A stretch of 30,821 nt of DNA from Protaetiibacter sp. GTDB lineage: Bacteria > Actinomycetota > Actinomycetes > Actinomycetales > Microbacteriaceae. The position numbers were made by a program, and so were the translations under genes. The stretch is from positions 1 through 30,821 of the forward strand of contig JASLGG010000033.1 in assembly GCA_030150265.1 (NCBI GenBank). The letters are read 5' to 3'. The notes below the pieces were generated by a model. The model ran no database searches, was not told where the DNA came from, and saw nothing but the letters and a program-made list of their open reading frames with translations. Below, in pieces: positions 20,011-27,681 of this stretch. Positions within the stretch are counted from its first letter, which is position 1. Each line of letters begins with the position of its first letter.

Positions 20011-21158
20011 GCGTCACCGCAGCATCCGGCTTCACAGCGTCCGGCGTCGCCGCCGGCATCAAGGGCTTCGACAAGCTCGATCTGGCGCTCGTCGTCAACG
20101 AGGGGCCGCTGCGGAGCGCCGCCGCGGTGTTCACGAGCAACCGCGCGAAGGCGAACCCGATCATCTGGTCGCAGCAGGTGATCGCCGACGGCACGGTCAG
20201 CGCGATCGTGCTGAACTCCGGGGGCGCCAACTGCTTCACGGGCACCGAGGGCTTCCAGACCACCCACGAGACCGCGGAGGCCGTCGGCGACGCGCTCGGC
20301 GTCTCGGCGGGCGACGTGCTGGTGTGCTCGACCGGCCTCATCGGCGACCAGCTCCCGCGCGAGAAGGTGCTCGCGGGCGCCCACCTCGCCGCCGTCGAGC
20401 GCTCGGAGGGCGGCGGGGCGGACGCCGCGCGCGCCATCATGACGACCGACTCGAAGCCGAAGACCGCGGTCGTGCGGCGCGGCGGATGGACGATCGGCGC
20501 CATGGCGAAGGGCGCCGGCATGCTCGCGCCCGGCCTCGCGACGATGCTCGTCGTGATCACCACGGATGCCGTGCTGCTGCCCGCCGAGCTCGACGCGGCG
20601 CTCCGTCAGGCCACCCGGGTGAGCTTCGACCGGCTCGACTCCGACGGCTGCATGTCGACCAACGACCAGGTGACGCTGCTCGCGAGCGGCGCCTCCGGGT
20701 ACGAGCCCGAGCCCGCGGCCTTCACGGCGGCGCTCGTCGAGCTCTGCCAGGACCTCGCGCGCCAGCTCCAGGAGGACGCCGAGGGGGCGAGCCACGACAT
20801 CGCGATCGAGGTCGTCGGGGCCGCGTCGGAGGAGGACGCCGTCGAGGTGGGGCGCGCCGTGTCGCGCAGCAACCTCTTCAAGGCCGCCGTGTTCGGCAAC
20901 GACCCCAACTGGGGCCGGGTGCTCGCGGCGATCGGCACGACGCGGGCCGCGTTCGACCCCTACGCCGTCGACGTGTCGATGAACGGCGTGCGGGTGTGCG
21001 CGGCGGGCGGACCCGATCGCCCGCGCACCGAGGTCGACCTCCGCCCCCGCGCGGTCCACGTGCTCATCGACCTGCACGCGGGCGGCGAGAGCGCCACGAT
21101 CCTCACCAACGACCTCACCCACGACTACGTGCACGAGAACAGCGCCTACGCCTCATGA
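20007..21158 (+). CDS. argJ: Bifunctional ornithine acetyltransferase / N-acetylglutamate synthase
   Basis: A 383-residue ArgJ. It moves the acetyl group from N-acetylornithine to glutamate, recycling acetyl groups in the cyclic arginine pathway, and may also use acetyl-CoA. The precursor cleaves itself between Ala178 and Thr179 in KGAGMLAPGLATML, and the new N-terminal Thr is the nucleophile. NSGGANCFTGTEG and CSTGLIG (oxyanion hole) and the C-terminal NDLTHDYVHENSAYAS are typical. The start is GTG, overlapping the argC stop as GTGA. Its presence removes the need for a separate argE. Whether it is bifunctional cannot be told from sequence alone. Confidence 0.97.
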   Translation: MSVTAASGFTASGVAAGIKGFDKLDLALVVNEGPLRSAAAVFTSNRAKANPIIWSQQVIADGTVSAIVLNSGGANCFTGTEGFQTTHETAEAVGDALGVSAGDVLVCSTGLIGDQLPREKVLAGAHLAAVERSEGGGADAARAIMTTDSKPKTAVVRRGGWTIGAMAKGAGMLAPGLATMLVVITTDAVLLPAELDAALRQATRVSFDRLDSDGCMSTNDQVTLLASGASGYEPEPAAFTAALVELCQDLARQLQEDAEGASHDIAIEVVGAASEEDAVEVGRAVSRSNLFKAAVFGNDPNWGRVLAAIGTTRAAFDPYAVDVSMNGVRVCAAGGPDRPRTEVDLRPRAVHVLIDLHAGGESATILTNDLTHDYVHENSAYAS

Positions 21159-22051
21159 GCGCCGACGATCCCCGGATGGCGGACGCCGCCGTCAAGGCCG
21201 ACACCCTCATCCAGTCGCTCCCGTGGCTCCGGCGCTTCGCCGGGCGCATCGTCGTCGTCAAGTTCGGCGGCAACGCGATGGTCGACGAGGAGCTGCAGCG
21301 CGCCTTCGCGGAGGACATGGTCTACCTGCGCTCGGTGGGCCTCAAGCCCGTCGTCGTGCACGGCGGCGGCCCGCAGATCTCGGCGATGCTCGACCGGCTC
21401 GGCATCCCGAGCGAGTTCCGCGGCGGCTACCGGGTGACGACCCCGGAGGCCATGGAGGTCGTGCGGATGGTGCTCACGGGCCAGGTGAGCCGCGAGCTCG
21501 TGACGCTCATCAACCACCACGGCCCGCTCGCCTCGGCGATCTCGGGCGAGGACGCGGGGCTCTTCCAGGGGCGCCGGCGGGGCGTCGTGATCGACGGCGA
21601 GCCGGTCGACATCGGGCTCGTGGGCGACGTCGTGGCCGTGGACCCGACCGCGGTGCTCGCGGCCGTCGAGGCGGGCCGCATCCCCGTCGTCTCCTCGATC
21701 GCGCCCGACGCCGACGTGCCGGGGCAGTCGCTCAACGTCAACGCCGACTCGGCCGCCGCCGCGCTCGCGGTCGCCCTCGGCGCGGAGAAGCTCGTGGTGC
21801 TCACCGACGTCGCGGGCCTCTACCGCGACTGGCCGAACCGCGACTCGCTCGTCTCGCACATCACGCGGGACGAGCTCGCGGAGCTGCTGCCGCGCCTCGA
21901 GTCGGGCATGATCCCCAAGATGACGGCCTGCCTCGAGGCGGTCGACGGGGGAGTGCCGAAGGCGGCGATCATCGACGGCCGGCGGCCGCACTCGATCCTG
22001 CTCGAGATCTTCACGGATGCCGGCATCGGCACGGAGGTGGTGCCGGCATGA
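21155..22051 (+). CDS. argB: Acetylglutamate kinase
   Basis: A 298-residue amino-acid kinase that phosphorylates N-acetylglutamate, usually the feedback-controlled step in organisms with the cyclic pathway. Motifs are VVVKFGGNAM (phosphate-binding Lys), VVVHGGGPQISAML (substrate binding), SLNVNADSAAAALA (Asn/Asp of the active site) and LTDVAGLY. The N-terminal helix (KADTLIQSLPWLRRF) is of the type that forms the arginine-sensitive hexamer in other species, so inhibition by arginine is likely. ATG 21155 overlaps the argJ stop by four bases and gives the family length. Confidence 0.97.
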   Translation: MSADDPRMADAAVKADTLIQSLPWLRRFAGRIVVVKFGGNAMVDEELQRAFAEDMVYLRSVGLKPVVVHGGGPQISAMLDRLGIPSEFRGGYRVTTPEAMEVVRMVLTGQVSRELVTLINHHGPLASAISGEDAGLFQGRRRGVVIDGEPVDIGLVGDVVAVDPTAVLAAVEAGRIPVVSSIAPDADVPGQSLNVNADSAAAALAVALGAEKLVVLTDVAGLYRDWPNRDSLVSHITRDELAELLPRLESGMIPKMTACLEAVDGGVPKAAIIDGRRPHSILLEIFTDAGIGTEVVPA

Positions 22052-23265
22052 CCGCGACCGACTCGGCGCGGGAGCGCTACGCGAGCGCCATGATGCGCAC
22101 CTTCGCGCCGCCGCTCGCGGTGCTCTCGCACGGACGTGGCGCCCGGGTCTGGGACGTCGACGGGCGCGAGTACCTCGACTTCCTCGCGGGCATCGCGGTC
22201 AACGCGCTCGGCCACGCGCATCCGGTGTTCGTGGATGCCGTGAGCACGCAGGCGGCGAAGCTCGCCCACGTCTCCAACTACTTCGCGACGGAGCCGCAGC
22301 TCGAGCTCGCGGAGCGACTGCTGCGGCTCTCGGGCGGCGACCGGGTGTTCTTCGCGAACTCGGGCACCGAGGCGATCGAGGCGGCGGTCAAGCTCGCCCG
22401 CCTCACCGGCAGGCGCCGCATCCTGGCGCTCGAGAACTCGTTCCACGGCCGCAGCCTCGGGGCGCTCAGCATCACCGGCAAGCCGGCGCTGCGCGCGCCC
22501 TTCGAGCCCCTCGTGCCGGGCGCCGAGCACCTGCCCTTGACGATCGAGGCGCTCGAGGCCGCGCTCGCGGCGGGCGACGTCGCGGCGCTCGTGGTGGAGC
22601 CCATCAAGGGCGAGGCGGGCGTCGTGGAGCTGCCGGAGGGCTACCTCGCGGCCGCCCGCGAGCTCACCACGCGGCACGGCGCGCTGCTCATCCTCGACGA
22701 GATCCAGACCGGCATAGCCCGCACGGGCGACTGGTTCGCCTTCCAGCACGCGAGCGCGCTGCCCGCCGGGGTGACCCCGGATGCCATCGCGCTCGCCAAG
22801 GGGCTCGGCGGCGGCTTCCCGATCGGCGCGCTCGTGGCCTTCGGCCCGGCCGCCGAGCTGCTCGGCCCGGGCCACCACGGCTCGACCTTCGGCGGCAACC
22901 CGCTCGCCGCTGCCGTCGCCGACGCGGTGCTCGGCGAGATCGAGCGCGCGGACCTCGTCGGCAACGCGCGGCGACGGGGTGAGCAGCTGCGCACCCGCAT
23001 CGGGGCTCTCGGCTCCCCGCTCGTGACCGACATCCAGGGGCGCGGCCTGCTGCTCGGCATCGGGCTCACGCGGCCCGTCGCCGGGGCGGTGGCGCGCCAC
23101 GCCCTCGACGCGGGGCTCATCGTCAACGCGGCGAGCGAGCACCGCATCCGGCTCGCGCCTCCGCTCATCGTGGGCGACGCCGAGCTCGACGAGTTCATCG
23201 ACCTCTTCGCGGCGGCGCTCGCCGCCGCATCCGACACCCCCACCGACGACGGAGACCACGCATGA
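22048..23265 (+). CDS. argD: Acetylornithine aminotransferase
   Basis: A 405-residue class III PLP aminotransferase that converts N-acetylglutamate semialdehyde to N-acetylornithine with glutamate as donor. NSGTEAIEAAVKLAR binds the cofactor phosphate, ENSFHGRSLGALS and LLILDEIQTGIARTG (cofactor Asp) follow, and the Schiff-base Lys251 is in ALAKGLGGGFPIGA. The last 15 residues are Ala/Asp/Thr-rich and variable. The same fold is used by succinylornithine and succinyl-DAP transaminases, and many ArgD enzymes also serve lysine synthesis. Position in the arginine operon makes ArgD the right call. It starts within the argB stop (ATGA). Confidence 0.96.
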   Translation: MTATDSARERYASAMMRTFAPPLAVLSHGRGARVWDVDGREYLDFLAGIAVNALGHAHPVFVDAVSTQAAKLAHVSNYFATEPQLELAERLLRLSGGDRVFFANSGTEAIEAAVKLARLTGRRRILALENSFHGRSLGALSITGKPALRAPFEPLVPGAEHLPLTIEALEAALAAGDVAALVVEPIKGEAGVVELPEGYLAAARELTTRHGALLILDEIQTGIARTGDWFAFQHASALPAGVTPDAIALAKGLGGGFPIGALVAFGPAAELLGPGHHGSTFGGNPLAAAVADAVLGEIERADLVGNARRRGEQLRTRIGALGSPLVTDIQGRGLLLGIGLTRPVAGAVARHALDAGLIVNAASEHRIRLAPPLIVGDAELDEFIDLFAAALAAASDTPTDDGDHA

Positions 23266-24182
23266 CCCGCCACTTCCTGCGCGACGACGACCTCACCCCG
23301 GCCGAGCAGGCCGAGATCCTCGACCTCGCGGAGCGCATCAAGGCCGACCGCTGGGGCGAGAAGCCGCTCGCCGGCCCGCAGACCGTCGCCGTGATCTTCG
23401 ACAAGTCCTCGACCCGCACGCGCGTGAGCTTCGCCGTCGGCATCGCGGACCTCGGCGGCAGCCCGCTCGTCATCTCGACCGCGAACAGCCAGCTCGGCGG
23501 CAAGGAGACCCCGTCCGACACGGCGCGCGTGCTCGAGCGGATGGTGTCGGCGATCGTCTGGCGCACCTACGCCCAGTCGGGCCTCGAGGAGATGGCGGCG
23601 GGCACCCGCGTGCCCGTCGTGAACGCCCTCTCCGACGACTTCCACCCCTGCCAGCTTCTCGCCGACCTGCTCACGATCCGCGAGCACCGGGGGGCGCTCG
23701 CGGGCCTCACGGTGGCCTTCCTCGGCGACGGCGCGAGCAACATGGCGCACAGCTACCTCCTCGCGGGGGCGACGGCGGGCATGCACGTGCGCGTCGCGGC
23801 ACCCGCGGAGTTCAGCCCCGCGGATGCCGTGGTCGCGGATGCGAACCGGCGCGCCGCCGAGACGGGCGGCTCGGTCGCGGTCCACACCGACCCCGTCGAG
23901 GCCGTGACCGGCGCGGACGTCGTCGTGACCGACACCTGGGTGTCGATGGGCAAGGAGGAGGAGAAGGCGCACCGCGTCGCGACCTTCGGCGGCTACCAGG
24001 TGACGCCCGAGCTCATGTCGCACGCCGCATCCGACGCGCTCTTCCTGCACTGCCTGCCGGCGGACCGCGGCTACGAGGTCGCGGCGGAGGTCATCGACGG
24101 GCCGCAGAGCGTCATCTGGGACGAGGCGGAGAACCGCCTGCACGCCCAGAAGGCGCTGCTCGTGTGGCTGCTGCGTCAGTAG
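23262..24182 (+). CDS. argF: Ornithine carbamoyltransferase
   Basis: A 306-residue enzyme that joins carbamoyl phosphate and ornithine to citrulline. The carbamoyl-phosphate loop STRTR is at 50-54, and LSDDFHPCQLLADLLT, DTWVSMG (ornithine binding) and the catalytic Cys in HCLPADRG follow. The anabolic form is inferred from the operon. It is the last gene of the run; its end overlaps the convergent membrane-protein gene by seven bases, with no terminator visible between them. In related actinobacteria argR and argG commonly follow argF; neither is here, which fits regulation by the leader instead. Confidence 0.97.
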   Translation: MTRHFLRDDDLTPAEQAEILDLAERIKADRWGEKPLAGPQTVAVIFDKSSTRTRVSFAVGIADLGGSPLVISTANSQLGGKETPSDTARVLERMVSAIVWRTYAQSGLEEMAAGTRVPVVNALSDDFHPCQLLADLLTIREHRGALAGLTVAFLGDGASNMAHSYLLAGATAGMHVRVAAPAEFSPADAVVADANRRAAETGGSVAVHTDPVEAVTGADVVVTDTWVSMGKEEEKAHRVATFGGYQVTPELMSHAASDALFLHCLPADRGYEVAAEVIDGPQSVIWDEAENRLHAQKALLVWLLRQ

Positions 24183-24886
24183 CCGCGGGGCAGGAGGTTG
24201 GGGTCGCTCATCACGAGCGCCATGAGCGTGCCCCAGAAGATGATCGCCGCGAGCACTCCCGCCGAGAGCGGCACGTAGAACGCGATCTTGCGCTTGACGA
24301 GCAGCAGGATCGAGAGCCCGACGGCCAGCAGATAGAGCACGACGTGGCTGAGGATCAGGATGAGCGGGGCGGCGCCGACCTCGCCGTGGAACCCGTTGAA
24401 GCCCTGCTGGCGGAAGGCCTCGTCGAGCAGGGTCGGATCGCTGAACAGCACGCCGTAGAACGCCCCGAGGAGCGCACCGCCGAGGCCCAGCACGAGGAGC
24501 GCGATGGTGAGCACGACGTCCCAGGTGCGGCGCTTCGGGGCGACGGGGGCTCCGAAGCCGGGCTGGCCGTAGACCGGCTGACCGTAGCCGGGCTGGGGAT
24601 ACGCCTGGGGCTGTGCGGCCTGCGGATATCCGGCCTGGGGATAGCCGGGCTGCGCGTACCCCTGCTGCGGGTATCCGGTCTGCTGGGCGTCGCCGAGGGG
24701 ATGGCCCGCGGCCGGCGGTGCGGGGACGGCCGGCGCCGGGGGCACACCGGCGGGCGCGACGGGCTGAGCGGGTTCCGCGGATGCGTTCGGCTCGACCGGC
24801 GCGAACTCGCCGAAGCGAGGCGCGGGCCGCGACTCCGTCTCGGGCGTCGGCACGGGCGGGACGGACGGCGAGTTCGGCTCGGACAT
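24176..24886 (-). CDS. Pro/Tyr/Gln-rich membrane protein of unknown function (possibly DUF6264-like)
   Basis: A 236-residue protein. The first 120 residues are disordered, rich in Pro and Ala, with GYPQ / GYAQP / YGQP repeats at about 70-118. RTWDVVLTIALLVLGLGGALLGAFYGVLF forms a first membrane helix (about 132-152), with two more near 175-198 and 205-225. Such tails followed by a few helices are common in actinobacterial envelope proteins; the helical part resembles a family seen in Microbacteriaceae, but I am not certain of the family name and give no function. The ATG is leaderless: minus-strand TAGGGT (24898-24893) ends six bases before it. It separates argF from argH, which are usually linked. 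Confidence 0.82.
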   Translation of the reverse strand: MSEPNSPSVPPVPTPETESRPAPRFGEFAPVEPNASAEPAQPVAPAGVPPAPAVPAPPAAGHPLGDAQQTGYPQQGYAQPGYPQAGYPQAAQPQAYPQPGYGQPVYGQPGFGAPVAPKRRTWDVVLTIALLVLGLGGALLGAFYGVLFSDPTLLDEAFRQQGFNGFHGEVGAAPLILILSHVVLYLLAVGLSILLLVKRKIAFYVPLSAGVLAAIIFWGTLMALVMSDPNLLPRGY

Positions 24887-24892
24887 GAGCCA

Positions 24893-24898
24893 ACCCTA
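24893..24898 (-). promoter_or_regulatory. -10 element of the Pro-rich membrane protein gene (leaderless)
   Basis: TAGGGT on the minus strand ends six bases before the ATG at 24886, another case of the leaderless layout. Confidence 0.5.
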
Positions 24899-24915
24899 AC
24901 CGTCGAGCCGACTTC

Positions 24916-24921
24916 TAGACT
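24916..24921 (+). promoter_or_regulatory. -10 element of argH
   Basis: TAGACT would start transcription near 24928. The short leader holds GAGGAG (24933-24938) ten bases before the ATG, so argH is translated by a normal ribosome-binding site and has its own promoter apart from argCJBDF. Confidence 0.6.
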
Positions 24922-24948
24922 GGGCGTGACACGAGGAGACCAGAACCG

Positions 24949-26397
24949 ATGGCATCAGGCCCCACCCCCGACGTCGCCGACGGAACGCACGGACAGGCGG
25001 GCGGTGCGAGCCTCTGGGGAGGCCGCTTCGCGAGCGGGCCGTCGCCCGAGCTCGCCGAGCTCAGCCGCTCGACCCACTTCGACTGGGAGCTCGCGCCCTA
25101 CGACCTCCAGGGGTCCCGCGCGCACGCCCGGGCGCTCGCCGCGGCCGGATACCTGAGCGAGGACGAGCTCTCGCGGATGCTCGCGGGCATCGACGCGATC
25201 GACGCCGGCATCCGCGGCGGCGCGATCACGCCGCGCCCCGAGGACGAGGACGTGCACTTCGCGCTCGAGCGCGAGCTCGTCGCGGCGGTCGGGCCCGAGC
25301 TCGGCGGCAAGCTGCGCGCCGGGCGCAGCCGCAACGACCAGATCGCCACGCTCATCCGTCTCTACCTGCTCGACCACGCGAGCCGCATCCGGCATCTCGT
25401 GGTGCAGCTCGTCGACGCGCTCGCGGCGCAGGCGGGGACGCATCCGGATGCCGTTATGCCGGGCCGCACGCACCTGCAGCACGCGCAGCCGCTGCTGCTC
25501 GCGCACCACCTGCTCGCCCACGCCTGGCCGCTCGTGCGCGACCTCGAGCGTCTGCGCGACTGGCGAGCGCGCGCGGCGGAGTCGCCCTACGGCGCGGGCG
25601 CGGTCGCGGGCGGCGCCCTCGGGCTCGACCCCGTGCCGATCGCCGCAGAGCTCGGCCTCGGGCACCCGATGCCGAACTCGATCGACGCGACCGCGAGCCG
25701 GGATGTGGTGGCCGAGTTCGCCTACATCGCCGCTCAGCTCGGCATCGACCTCTCGCGCCTCGCGGAGGAGATCATCATCTGGAACACCCGCGAGTTCGGC
25801 TTCGTGCGGCTGCACGACGGCTACTCGACCGGGTCCTCGATCATGCCGCAGAAGAAGAACCCCGACATCGCCGAGCTCGCGCGCGGCAAGGCCGGGCGCC
25901 TGCTCGGCAACCTCGCGGGCCTGCTCGCGACCCTCAAGGCGCTGCCGCTCGGCTACAACCGCGACCTCCAGGAGGACAAGGAGCCGGTGTTCGACTCGGT
26001 ACGCACTCTCGAGGTGCTGCTGCCGGCGTTCACGGGCATGGTCGCGACGCTCGAGTTCGACGTCGCCCGGATGGCCGAGCTCGCCCCGCAGGGCTTCTCG
26101 CTCGCGACGGATGTGGCCGACCACCTGGTGCGGAAAGGCGTGCCGTTCCGCGAGGCGCACGAGATCTCCGGAGCCCTCGTGCGTTTCTGCGAGGAGCACG
26201 GCCTCGAGCTGCACGAGCCGACCGACGCGCAGTACGCCGCGGTCGACGCGCGCCTCACGCCGGAGGTGCGCGAGGTGCTCACCGTGGAGGGATCGATCGC
26301 GAGCCGCGCGGGCGTCGGGGGCACGGCATCCGAGCGGGTCGCCGAGCAGCTCGCGGCGCTCACGGCCCGCGTCGCCTCGCTCTCGCTGGTTGAGTAG
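24949..26397 (+). CDS. argH: Argininosuccinate lyase
   Basis: A 482-residue member of the fumarase/aspartase superfamily that splits argininosuccinate into arginine and fumarate, the last step of the pathway. SLWGGRF near residue 21, RSRNDQIATLIRLY, the catalytic-His region MPGRTHLQHAQP (170-181) and the signature GSSIMPQKKNP (295-305) with the flexible catalytic Ser loop are all present. The first 20 residues are a variable extension. The last residues, LSLVE, and the TAG stop are encoded by the beginning of a REP-like repeat (26386-26433), so the repeat has set the C-terminus. argG, the preceding enzyme in the pathway, is not in the window. Confidence 0.97.
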   Translation: MASGPTPDVADGTHGQAGGASLWGGRFASGPSPELAELSRSTHFDWELAPYDLQGSRAHARALAAAGYLSEDELSRMLAGIDAIDAGIRGGAITPRPEDEDVHFALERELVAAVGPELGGKLRAGRSRNDQIATLIRLYLLDHASRIRHLVVQLVDALAAQAGTHPDAVMPGRTHLQHAQPLLLAHHLLAHAWPLVRDLERLRDWRARAAESPYGAGAVAGGALGLDPVPIAAELGLGHPMPNSIDATASRDVVAEFAYIAAQLGIDLSRLAEEIIIWNTREFGFVRLHDGYSTGSSIMPQKKNPDIAELARGKAGRLLGNLAGLLATLKALPLGYNRDLQEDKEPVFDSVRTLEVLLPAFTGMVATLEFDVARMAELAPQGFSLATDVADHLVRKGVPFREAHEISGALVRFCEEHGLELHEPTDAQYAAVDARLTPEVREVLTVEGSIASRAGVGGTASERVAEQLAALTARVASLSLVE

Positions 26398-26433
26398 CGG
26401 CGTGCCGAAGGCGCGACGCGTGTCGAAACCAGC
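26386..26433. repeat. REP-like repeat R2, overlapping the argH stop codon
   Basis: The unit has the conserved arms CTGGTTGAGTAGC and GCGTGTCGAAACCAGC with a variable centre. Its TAG (26395-26397) is the argH stop, and it ends three bases before the mpg start. Confidence 0.85.
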
Positions 26434-26436
26434 ACC

Positions 26437-27048
26437 ATGACCGCCCTCGCCGCCCTCCTCGCGCGTCCCGCCGACGAGGTCGCGCCGCTCCTGCTGGGCG
26501 CCGTGCTCACCGGCCGCGGCGTCGCGGTGCGTCTCACCGAGGTCGAGGCGTACCTCGGCGAGACCGACCCCGGATCGCACGCCTTCCGCGGCGTGACCCC
26601 GCGCACCCGCACGATGTTCGGGGAGCCCGCGCACCTCTACGTGTACTTCAGCTACGGCATGCACGTGTGCGCGAACGTCGTGTGCTCGCCGGCGGGCACC
26701 GCGAGCGCGGTGCTGCTGCGCGCGGGCGAGGTGGTGGAGGGCGTCGAGCTCGCACGCGAGCGGCGCCCCACGGCGAAGACGGACGCCGAGCTCGCCCGCG
26801 GCCCCGCCCGCCTCGCGAAGGCGCTCGGCGTCGCGCTCGCCGACGACACGGCAGCGCTCGACGGTGCCCCCTTCGCGCTCGAGCCGCCTCCCTCGCCCGC
26901 CGCGTTCACGACGGGTCTGCGCGTCGGCGTCTCCGGCGCGGGCGGCGGCGACGCCTTCCCGCTCCGCTTCTGGATCCCCGGTGACCCGACGGTGTCGGCC
27001 TACCGCCCCGCGAAGGTACGGCGTAGCATCGGTATCAGCACCAAATGA
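26437..27048 (+). CDS. DNA-3-methyladenine glycosylase (AAG/MPG family)
   Basis: A 203-residue base-excision repair enzyme that removes alkylated purines. The family signature LTEVEAYLGETDPGSHAFRG is at 33-52; Glu37 corresponds to the catalytic Glu and Tyr39 to the intercalating Tyr of the human enzyme. TMFGEPAHLYVYFSYGMHVCANVVC and LRFWIPGDPTVSAYR are also typical. No ribosome-binding site precedes the ATG, which follows the repeat R2 directly, so it probably relies on read-through from argH. The final 11 residues (KVRRSIGISTK) run into the operator of the vapBC module and look like an acquired end. The order argH-mpg-tyrS is common in actinobacteria. Confidence 0.92.
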   Translation: MTALAALLARPADEVAPLLLGAVLTGRGVAVRLTEVEAYLGETDPGSHAFRGVTPRTRTMFGEPAHLYVYFSYGMHVCANVVCSPAGTASAVLLRAGEVVEGVELARERRPTAKTDAELARGPARLAKALGVALADDTAALDGAPFALEPPPSPAAFTTGLRVGVSGAGGGDAFPLRFWIPGDPTVSAYRPAKVRRSIGISTK

Positions 27049-27062
27049 TGCTGATACCGATG
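27027..27062. promoter_or_regulatory. Large inverted repeat, probable VapBC operator
   Basis: Perfect 14-bp arms (27027-27040 and 27049-27062) flank an 8-base centre, ten bases before vapB. A -10-like TAGCAT (27024-27029) overlaps the left arm. Toxin-antitoxin operons are usually repressed by the complex binding such a palindrome. The mpg stop codon lies in the centre. Confidence 0.75.
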
Positions 27063-27072
27063 AGGAGCGACC

Positions 27073-27270
27073 ATGAGAACCACCGTCACGATCGACGATG
27101 CGCTCCTCGCACGTGCCGCGGAGTTGACCGGTGTCGAGGAGCGCGCCACGCTGCTTCGCATGGGTCTCGAGACCCTCGTCCGCGTCGAAGCCGGACGGCG
27201 GCTGGCTGCACTCGGCGGAAGCGATCCGGACGCCACGGCCGCACCCCGCCGGCGTGAGCCGGCCGCATGA
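27073..27270 (+). CDS. vapB: VapB-family antitoxin
   Basis: A 65-residue protein of the VapB type with a ribbon-helix-helix N-terminus: MRTTVTIDDALLARAAELTG is followed by the helix containing TLLRMGLETLVRVEAGRRLAALGG. The charged C-terminus (DPDATAAPRRREPAA) would wrap and block the toxin. GAGGAG (27062-27067) lies five bases before the ATG. The stop overlaps the toxin start by four bases. It should bind the inverted repeat just upstream, alone or with VapC. Confidence 0.88.
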   Translation: MRTTVTIDDALLARAAELTGVEERATLLRMGLETLVRVEAGRRLAALGGSDPDATAAPRRREPAA

Positions 27271-27632
27271 TCCTGGTCGATACCTCGATCTGGATCGACC
27301 ACCTCTATACGCCCGACCCGCGGTTGGCGGTGCTCCTCGAGCGCGTTCAGGTCGGCGTGCACCCGATGATCGTCGCCGAACTCGCCCTCGGTTCGATCGC
27401 ACGTCGTGCGGAGATGCTCGCCTTGCTCGGCGAACTCCTCGAGTTCCCGATCCTCGGGCGCGACGAGGTGCTGTTGCTCGTCGAACGGCGGCGGCTCTGG
27501 GGCCGCGGTCTGAGCCTCGCTGACGTGCACTTGCTCGGCGCTGTCGCGCTTCTTCCCGGTGCACGTCTCTGGACGCGCGACAAGCGCCTCGCCGCCGCGT
27601 GCACCGAGGTCGGCGTCCCGCTGTTCGACTGA
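27267..27632 (+). CDS. vapC: VapC-family PIN-domain ribonuclease toxin
   Basis: A 121-residue PIN-domain RNase. The four acidic metal ligands are visible: Asp5 in ILVDTSIWIDHL, Glu38 in IVAELALGS, Asp86 in LSLADVHLLGA and Asp105 in WTRDKRLA. VapC toxins cut tRNA or 23S rRNA and stop translation when VapB is degraded. The gene starts within the vapB stop (ATGA), so the pair is coupled. Codon use looks a little less GC-biased than in neighbours, which hints at acquisition. The pair sits between mpg and the DUF2207 gene, with REP-like repeats R2 and R3 on either side of mpg-vapBC. The RNA target cannot be predicted. Confidence 0.92.
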   Translation: MILVDTSIWIDHLYTPDPRLAVLLERVQVGVHPMIVAELALGSIARRAEMLALLGELLEFPILGRDEVLLLVERRRLWGRGLSLADVHLLGAVALLPGARLWTRDKRLAAACTEVGVPLFD

Positions 27633-27640
27633 GTGTCACG

Positions 27641-27676
27641 CGCTGGTTTCGCCACGCGCCGCTACTCGACCAACGG
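27641..27676. repeat. REP-like repeat R3 (degenerate, inverted)
   Basis: Read on the minus strand the unit begins TTGGTCGAGTAGC and ends TGGCGAAACCAGCG with almost no central part. It lies between the convergent vapC and DUF2207 genes and is in opposite orientation to R2. Confidence 0.7.
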
Positions 27677-27681
27677 CCGGC

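Noticed and set aside
24926..24950. Leaderless GTG ORF after the argH -10
   Set aside because: It is only four bases after the -10, is out of frame with argH and shows no sensible peptide.
24955..27639. 894-codon minus-strand open frame opposite argH, mpg and vapBC
   Set aside because: A shadow frame: it crosses three well-supported genes and an intergenic operator and shows no motif.
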